NCBI GenBank assembly: GCA_021160625.1
Contig: JAGHCE010000011.1
Span: 1 to 10,389 of the forward strand
DNA from: Planctomycetota bacterium
GTDB taxonomy: Bacteria > Planctomycetota > DG-23 > SLPQ01
Length of the DNA: 10,389 nucleotides
Direction: 5' to 3'
The stretch's first letter is position 1, and each line of letters begins with the position of its first letter. The translations under genes were made by a program, and so were the position numbers. Shown piece after piece: positions 6,065-10,389 of this stretch. Under the pieces are notes generated by a model. The model was not told the DNA's origin, made no database searches, and worked only from the letters and a program-made list of their open reading frames with translations.

Positions 6065-7309
6065 ATGAATTCCCAGGCTCTCGCGGCGCGTTTCAATCCA
6101 CGCGTCATAGACAGCGTGTCGGGTGCCGACACCACAGAGCATCCCGCCGGCGCCGGTCTCGTCCTTGAAGGCGACGGGGCAACCAGGCGCCAGACACGCT
6201 TCCTTGCGGTGCGCATAGACCGCGTAGGGCTGCCCCTGGCACAGCGCCTGCGGCAAGCGGCGCTTTCCGCGGGCGCTTCGGCGACAATCGGCAACCCGGT
6301 CGACGCCGCAGTGCCCCGGACGCCGGTGACAATAGCGGCGACCCGCGGGCAGTACCGGAACATCCTGGACAGGCTGAGGTCTGCAAATGGTGAGGGCACA
6401 GGACTGGCCGACTGCCTTGACGAGACGCTTCGCAACTACGAGCGCACCGACTACTCGCTTGCCCTGCCAGACGGGCAACTGCCGCTTGGGGCCGGTCGGC
6501 CGGTCATTATGGGCATCCTCAACGTCACGCCGGACTCGTTTTCGGACGGCGGGCGCTATGTCGAGGTCGATACGGCCGTCGAGAGGGCCCTTGAAATGGT
6601 CCGACAGGGCGCCTCGATAATCGACGTCGGCGGCGAATCCACCCGACCGGGAAGCCTTCCCGCAACCGCCGACGAAGAGGTGTCGCGCGTCGTCCCCGTT
6701 ATCGAGGCCTTCTCAAGGCAGAGCCTCTGCCCCGTGTCCATCGACACTTCCAAGCCGGAGGTAGCCCGGGCGGCCTTTGGGGCCGGGGCATCGATCATAA
6801 ACGACATTACGGCGCTCGGCGACGCCGAAATGGCCGCCTTTGCGGCCGAGCGCGGCTGCCCGGTGATCCTGATGCATATGAGGGGCACACCCAGGACGAT
6901 GCAGGAAGCACCCGTCTACGAGGATCTGATGGGGGAAATAACGCTTTTCCTGAGAAAGGCCGTCGACACCGCGGTGGCGGCGGGCGTGCGGCGCGAACAG
7001 ATAGTGGTGGATCCGGGCATCGGTTTCGGCAAAACGCTTGCCCACAACCTCAATATTTTGCGCAGTCTTAAAGTACTGGCGTCTCTGGGACGACCTATAC
7101 TGGTAGGAACGTCACGCAAGTCGTTTATCGGCGCGATTTTGGATGCACCCGTGGACGAACGCCGTTTCGGCACGGCGGCCTCGGTGGCCCTGTGCGCGGC
7201 CGGAGGCGCGCATATCCTGCGGGTGCACGACGTCGGGGAATGCCTTGACGCGGCGACGGTCGGTGCGGCCATTGCCGAGGGGTCTTTCAGGGAGATTGGC
7301 AGTGAGTGA
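6065..7309 (+). CDS. folP: Dihydropteroate synthase with extra N-terminal domain
   Basis: 414 aa from ATG 6065 (GTG 5996 is the alternative). The C-terminal 270 residues are a complete dihydropteroate synthase TIM barrel, which joins p-aminobenzoate to hydroxymethyl-dihydropterin pyrophosphate in folate synthesis. Motifs: NVTPDSFSDGG (153-163), DVGGESTRPG (187-196), SIDTS (225-229), NDI (246-248), MHMRGTPRTMQ (270-280), DPGIGFGK (316-323), GTSRKSFIG (348-356), ILRVHDV (384-390). The first 145 residues are an added domain with RFLAVRIDRVGLPLAQRLRQ (45-64), PVTIAATRGQYRNILDRL (87-104) and a helix up to NYERTDY. I recall the same arrangement in DHPS of Geobacter-like and clostridial bacteria, so this is a known but uncharacterised extension rather than a recent fusion. 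Single-domain DHPS is usually 270-290 aa. The gene follows ftsH and overlaps cdaA by 8 nt. Confidence 0.93.
   Translation: MNSQALAARFNPRVIDSVSGADTTEHPAGAGLVLEGDGATRRQTRFLAVRIDRVGLPLAQRLRQAALSAGASATIGNPVDAAVPRTPVTIAATRGQYRNILDRLRSANGEGTGLADCLDETLRNYERTDYSLALPDGQLPLGAGRPVIMGILNVTPDSFSDGGRYVEVDTAVERALEMVRQGASIIDVGGESTRPGSLPATADEEVSRVVPVIEAFSRQSLCPVSIDTSKPEVARAAFGAGASIINDITALGDAEMAAFAAERGCPVILMHMRGTPRTMQEAPVYEDLMGEITLFLRKAVDTAVAAGVRREQIVVDPGIGFGKTLAHNLNILRSLKVLASLGRPILVGTSRKSFIGAILDAPVDERRFGTAASVALCAAGGAHILRVHDVGECLDAATVGAAIAEGSFREIGSE
7289..7294 (+). promoter_or_regulatory. Ribosome binding site setting the cdaA start
   Basis: AGGGAG inside the folP end lies 7 nt before GTG 7302. Upstream in-frame starts (ATG 7143 or TTG 7296) are unlikely: the first would add 53 arginine-rich residues that are simply folP read in another frame, and the second is 1 nt from the site. 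GTG 7302 gives a CdaA of normal length beginning with its first membrane helix. Confidence 0.75.
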
Positions 7310-8108
7310 GATTATCGCCAGGGTGATAAACGCGCTGCCCGCCCCGGAAGCCCTCATCGAGATACCGCTTATCGCGCTGGTGGTGTATCTCGTGCTGCGG
7401 ACGCTTCACGGCACGAGAGGTGAGGGCGTTTTCAAGGGACTGGTCTTTGCGCTGACCATAGCGGCGATCGCGGTGTCGCTTCTGATTTCCAAGCTGAAGC
7501 TCGAGCAAATGAGCTTCCTCCTGAGGGGCTTTTTAACCACACCGGTGCTGGCACTGGTGATCCTCTTTCAGCCGGAGCTGCGCCGGGGTCTCGTCCGCCT
7601 CGGCAAGACACGCTTCCTGAGAACGCTCCTTAAGGGAGAGGAGTCCGCCCTCGAACAGGTGGCCGAGGCGGCGATGCAGCTCTCGAAAATGAAGATAGGG
7701 GCACTTATAGCCTTTCAGAGGGATGTGGGGCTTGAGGACTTCATCGAGGGCGGCACCAGGCTCGATGCGGACGTCACATCCGAGTTGCTGATGACCATTT
7801 TCTGGCCGGACACGCCGCTTTCCGACGGCGGCGTAGTAATACAGAACCTGCGGGTAGCTGCGGCGGGGTGCATCTTCCCGCTCTCGGAGAGTCCCCACAT
7901 CGACCGCCGGCTCGGAACGCGCCACCGGGCGGCGATAGGCCTGACGGAGGACAGCGACGCGGTGGCGCTGATCGTCAGCGAGGAGACTGGAATAATCTCG
8001 CTTTCGGTCGGCGGGCAGATTATCCGGAGCCTCAACAAGGAGCAGCTCTTCGGAAGACTCAGGCACCTCATCTCGATCGAGAAACCGGAAAAAACCCGCA
8101 AGGGATAG
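7302..8108 (+). CDS. cdaA: Diadenylate cyclase CdaA
   Basis: 268 aa from GTG 7302, overlapping the folP stop by 8 nt. Three N-terminal membrane helices (about 18-35, 44-63, 77-90) anchor a cytoplasmic DAC domain that makes c-di-AMP from two ATP. The DAC signature is nearly complete: KIGALIAFQRDVGLEDFI (131-148), TSELL (159-163), PLSDGGVVIQ (172-181), GTRHRAA (205-211) and SEETG (226-230). The RHR motif is intact. The usual DGA catalytic motif reads DGG here (175-177), and the preceding His of the typical LHDGA is Ser. The Asp that coordinates metal is kept, so activity is likely but not assured. A short linker ends in a basic tail (KPEKTRKG). The next gene is the CdaA regulator CdaR, as expected. 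Membrane-bound CdaA with CdaR is the housekeeping c-di-AMP synthase in Firmicutes; in those organisms c-di-AMP controls K+ and osmolyte uptake. Confidence 0.94.
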   Translation: MSEIIARVINALPAPEALIEIPLIALVVYLVLRTLHGTRGEGVFKGLVFALTIAAIAVSLLISKLKLEQMSFLLRGFLTTPVLALVILFQPELRRGLVRLGKTRFLRTLLKGEESALEQVAEAAMQLSKMKIGALIAFQRDVGLEDFIEGGTRLDADVTSELLMTIFWPDTPLSDGGVVIQNLRVAAAGCIFPLSESPHIDRRLGTRHRAAIGLTEDSDAVALIVSEETGIISLSVGGQIIRSLNKEQLFGRLRHLISIEKPEKTRKG

Positions 8109-8175
8109 AAGTGCGAAAACTGCGCCCGCCGCCGCGAAGTCGCGCGGGTGCCGGCTCTACGGGCTTTACGCCCCC

Positions 8176-8180
8176 GGAGG
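8176..8180 (+). promoter_or_regulatory. Ribosome binding site setting the cdaR start
   Basis: GGAGG lies 6 nt before ATG 8187, the best-placed site in the 78-nt cdaA-cdaR gap. The alternative GTG at 8148 would prepend 13 residues rich in Arg and has no such site. The remaining gap (8109-8175) is GC-rich with only short hairpins (for example CCGCG-AAGTCG-CGCGG) that I do not consider meaningful. Confidence 0.8.
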
Positions 8181-8186
8181 TTTTCA

Positions 8187-9152
8187 ATGAAGGTTCCGTT
8201 TGCGTCGCACCTGGGTACAAAGGCAATGGCCCTGGTGCTCGCCGCGTTTCTCTGGGGATTTGCATATACGCAAAACCTCCAGAAAACGCACACAAGATAC
8301 CGGGTGCGCTTTTCGGCGCCGGAAGGTCTTCGCGTTGACCCTCCGGACAGGGAAATTCGCGTAAAGGTCAGCGGCCCGCGCAGGATCGTCGAGAAACTTC
8401 GCTCGGACACGGTCCGTAATCTCGAAAAGAAGATAACCGAGGACGAGGTCAACACTCACGAAGGAGAGGACAGCTTCTCGGTAGCCGTCAGCGTCACACA
8501 GGAAGACCTAAACGGCGAGCAGGGCCTGACCTTCCCTGACCTGCCGATGCCGATAACCGTTACGCTGTCGAGGGTGGCCACCAGGGAACTGCCCATAAAG
8601 CTCGTCGTGCGCGGCAATCCCGCACCGGGGTACGAATACGTTCCTGAGTACAGCGGTGTCAGGCCCACGAGGGTAAGCGTAACGGGGCCCCGGAGCCTTC
8701 TTGCCGTGAAGGACGTGTGCATATACACCAGGGAGTTCGACCTCAGCGGCCTGATGTCGTCCACGTTTTTCCAGCCGCGCGTCGCTGTCGACCCCAGGAT
8801 CGAAGACACGCCCGTGCAAGTGGACCTGCCATACGTGGCCGTCTCGGTCATCGTCAGACCGGTCCACAAGGAGCGAACCTTCCAAAACCTGCCCGTGAAG
8901 ATACTGCTCGACGACCAGCAATATCCCTACAAAGTGGACACCAAGCCCTCGACCGTAACGGTCACGGTCCGGGGCCCGGCGGCCGACATTGCACGCCTTG
9001 CGGCCGAGGACATCTTGGTCTTCGTGCGTGTAAAAAGCACCTTCCTGCCGATTGCCACGGCATACTTGGAAAAACCGGGGGTGGTGGTCCCGCCGCCGCT
9101 TGAAGCCACGGTGAATAAGGACAATATTGAAGTGGAGGTGAGCGAAAGGTGA
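8187..9152 (+). CDS. cdaR: YbbR-domain protein CdaR, CdaA regulator
   Basis: 321 aa from ATG 8187. One membrane anchor near residues 10-28 (GTKAMALVLAAFLWGFAY) leaves a large extracytoplasmic part. Three YbbR-like repeats show the same strand-turn signature: IRVKVSGPRRIV (57-68), RVSVTGPRSLL (162-172) and TVTVRGPAADI (257-267). Each is followed by a region ending in a beta strand such as ITVTLSRV, VSVIVRPV and IEVEVSER. A partial fourth unit is not excluded, but most YbbR proteins carry one to four. In Firmicutes, CdaR binds CdaA and modulates c-di-AMP synthesis, usually from a cdaA-cdaR-glmM operon. Here glmM is not next: proA starts 17 nt downstream. Sequence conservation of this family is low, so the call rests on architecture, repeats and position after cdaA. 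Confidence 0.88.
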   Translation: MKVPFASHLGTKAMALVLAAFLWGFAYTQNLQKTHTRYRVRFSAPEGLRVDPPDREIRVKVSGPRRIVEKLRSDTVRNLEKKITEDEVNTHEGEDSFSVAVSVTQEDLNGEQGLTFPDLPMPITVTLSRVATRELPIKLVVRGNPAPGYEYVPEYSGVRPTRVSVTGPRSLLAVKDVCIYTREFDLSGLMSSTFFQPRVAVDPRIEDTPVQVDLPYVAVSVIVRPVHKERTFQNLPVKILLDDQQYPYKVDTKPSTVTVTVRGPAADIARLAAEDILVFVRVKSTFLPIATAYLEKPGVVVPPPLEATVNKDNIEVEVSER

Positions 9153-9156
9153 CTTC

Positions 9157-9164
9157 AAAGGAGG
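9157..9164 (+). promoter_or_regulatory. Strong ribosome binding site setting the proA start
   Basis: AAAGGAGG, a near-perfect complement to the 16S 3' end, lies 5 nt before ATG 9170. An in-frame GTG at 9149 overlaps the cdaR stop and would include this site within the coding region, so ATG 9170 is preferred. Confidence 0.85.
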
Positions 9165-9169
9165 AAGCG

Positions 9170-10389
9170 ATGCCTTCTGACACTCTGAGCCTGGACGAAT
9201 ATGCGCTTGCTCTGGGCCAGCGCGCGAAGGAAGCAGCCGCCGAGCTTGCCTCCATCGGCTCAAGCAAGAAGGATGCCGCGCTTCTGGCCATAGCGGCCAA
9301 TCTCAGGGCCTCGGCGGACACCCTCGCCGCCGAAAACGCCAGAGACCTGGCCGCCGGGCGCGACGAGGGTCTCTCTTCGGCACTCATTGACAGGCTGGAG
9401 CTCACCGAAAAGCGCATCGAGGCAATGGCCGCCGGCCTCGAGGCGGTCGTAAGGCTAAAAGACCCGGTCGGCGAGATTATCTCCGGCTGGCGGCGGCCCA
9501 ATGGACTTCTCATAGAGAAGGTCCGCGTGCCGATCGGCGTCATCCTTATGATATACGAGTCGCGGCCAAACGTGACAGCCGACGCGGCGGCGCTGACGCT
9601 CAAGAGTTCAAACGCCTGCATCCTTCGCGGCGGCAGGGAGGCCCTCCATTCCAACCTCGCCATCGCAGAGATTATGCGCACGGCAATCGAGTCCGAGGGC
9701 CTGCCCCCTGCGGCCGTACAGGTCGTCGAGACGACCGACAGGGCGCTTGTAGGCAAGCTGCTGGGCCTGACCGACCACATTGATCTGGTCATCCCGCGAG
9801 GGGGCAAGGGGCTCATAAAGCGCGTCGTGGACGAGAGCCGTATCCCCGTCATCAAGCACTACGAGGGCGTCTGCCACACGTACGTGGACAAGGCGGCGGA
9901 CCTTGAAATGGCCCGCCAAGTATGCTTCAACGCCAAGGTGCAGCGCCCGGGCGTCTGCAACGCGATGGAAACGATGCTCGTTCACAAGGAGATCGCGGCC
10001 GCGTTTCTGCCGACGATGTGCGCACAGTTGGCCGAAGCCGGCGTTGAGCTGAGAGGCGACGAAGCAACCCTCAAAATCCGCCCCGATGTGAAGGAGGCCT
10101 CCGAAGACGACTGGTCGACTGAATATCTCGACCTCATTTTGTCGATAAAAGTCGTGGACAGCGTGGAGGAGGCCGTCGGCCACATAAGGAAGTACGGCTC
10201 CGGGCATTCCGACGCGATCGTCAGCCGGGACCTGCCCAGCGTGGAAACCTTCGTCAACGAGGTCGATTCGTCGGCGGTTTTCGTCAACGCCTCCACACGG
10301 TTCAATGACGGCGGACAGTTCGGCTTGGGCGCGGAAATAGGCATAAGCACCGGCAAACTGCACGCACGCGGGCCGATGGCCCTTGAGGA
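9170..10389 (+). CDS. proA: Gamma-glutamyl phosphate reductase ProA, 3' end missing
   Basis: 406 codons are present from ATG 9170, open to the right edge; family members are about 415-420 aa, so roughly 10-15 codons are cut off. ProA reduces gamma-glutamyl phosphate to glutamate semialdehyde with NADPH, the second step of proline synthesis, in the cytosol. It belongs to the aldehyde dehydrogenase superfamily. Motifs: PIGVILMIYESRPNVTADAA (121-140), CILRGGREA (150-158), LVIPRGGKGLI (206-216), NAKVQRPGVCNAMET (254-268) with the catalytic Cys at 263, DSSAVFVNASTRFNDGGQFG (366-385) and ISTGKLHARGP (392-402). All expected residues are in place, so it looks functional. The neighbour cdaR ends 17 nt upstream and no promoter lies between, so proA is probably on the cdaA-cdaR transcript. 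proB is not in the window. Confidence 0.96.
   Translation, partial: MPSDTLSLDEYALALGQRAKEAAAELASIGSSKKDAALLAIAANLRASADTLAAENARDLAAGRDEGLSSALIDRLELTEKRIEAMAAGLEAVVRLKDPVGEIISGWRRPNGLLIEKVRVPIGVILMIYESRPNVTADAAALTLKSSNACILRGGREALHSNLAIAEIMRTAIESEGLPPAAVQVVETTDRALVGKLLGLTDHIDLVIPRGGKGLIKRVVDESRIPVIKHYEGVCHTYVDKAADLEMARQVCFNAKVQRPGVCNAMETMLVHKEIAAAFLPTMCAQLAEAGVELRGDEATLKIRPDVKEASEDDWSTEYLDLILSIKVVDSVEEAVGHIRKYGSGHSDAIVSRDLPSVETFVNEVDSSAVFVNASTRFNDGGQFGLGAEIGISTGKLHARGPMALE

Noticed and set aside
6648..6662. Inverted repeat CGGGAAGCCTTCCCG in folP
   Set aside because: Short, within conserved DHPS codons (RPGSLPA), no supporting context.
7143..7301. N-terminal extension of CdaA within folP
   Set aside because: It is the folP coding region read in another frame, rich in Arg; GTG 7302 has a good ribosome binding site and gives a normal CdaA.
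8071..8082. 12-bp palindrome TCTCGATCGAGA at the cdaA end
   Set aside because: One or more perfect 12-bp palindromes are expected by chance in 10 kb.
8951..8969. GACCGT/ACGGTC inverted and direct repeats in cdaR
   Set aside because: Explained by the alternating TVTV codons of the third YbbR repeat.
1..10389. Mobile element, CRISPR array, defence or secondary-metabolite system
   Set aside because: No transposase, integrase, tRNA, spaced repeats or non-core genes were seen; every gene belongs to a conserved family with uniform codon style.

Overview
The window is a GC-rich stretch of bacterial chromosome with every recognisable gene on the + strand. It is packed with conserved housekeeping genes: the end of ybeY, a CNNM/CorC-family membrane protein, recO, a BamD-like TPR protein, lptE, ftsH, folP, cdaA, cdaR (YbbR) and most of proA. 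The host is a diderm bacterium, because LptE and a BamD-like protein point to an LPS-bearing outer membrane. It also makes c-di-AMP through CdaA. The phylum cannot be fixed from the sequence alone. The BamD-like protein with its N-terminal WTPEKGW motif, the gene order, and frequent AGG and ATA codons despite high GC fit Planctomycetota or a neighbouring candidate phylum better than Proteobacteria or Firmicutes, but this is inference.

Layout. Positions 1-2290 hold an RNA-maturation/repair block: the ybeY 3' end, the CNNM/CorC protein and recO. The last two are separated by only 7 nt and probably co-transcribed. Positions 2291-2450 form the largest non-coding gap. It carries a GC-rich stem-loop and a near-consensus sigma70-type promoter (TTGATA, 16 nt, TATAAT). 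This promoter probably drives the second block, 2451 to the right edge: an envelope pair (bamD-like and lptE, overlapping by 11 nt), the membrane protease ftsH, folP (with an extra N-terminal domain), cdaA (overlapping folP by 8 nt), cdaR, and proA 17 nt after cdaR. proA runs off the right edge with roughly 10-15 codons missing.

How the genes fit together. BamD-like protein and LptE serve outer-membrane protein and LPS assembly. FtsH is the membrane quality-control protease, known in E. coli to set LPS levels through LpxC turnover. CdaA and CdaR form the c-di-AMP synthase and its extracytoplasmic regulator. ProA makes the proline precursor. Coupling cdaA-cdaR to proA, where glmM is more usual, suggests a link between c-di-AMP and osmolyte supply, but it may be simple operon drift.

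I found no mobile element, CRISPR array, RNA gene or clear unknown system. The most striking unexplained signal is a 30-nt near-perfect palindrome inside lptE, over the lipobox codons. Other points worth a look are an altered DGA motif in CdaA (DGG), a YbeY with Asp in place of the third zinc His, a divergent DUF21 region, and a duplicated motif in the FtsH tail.
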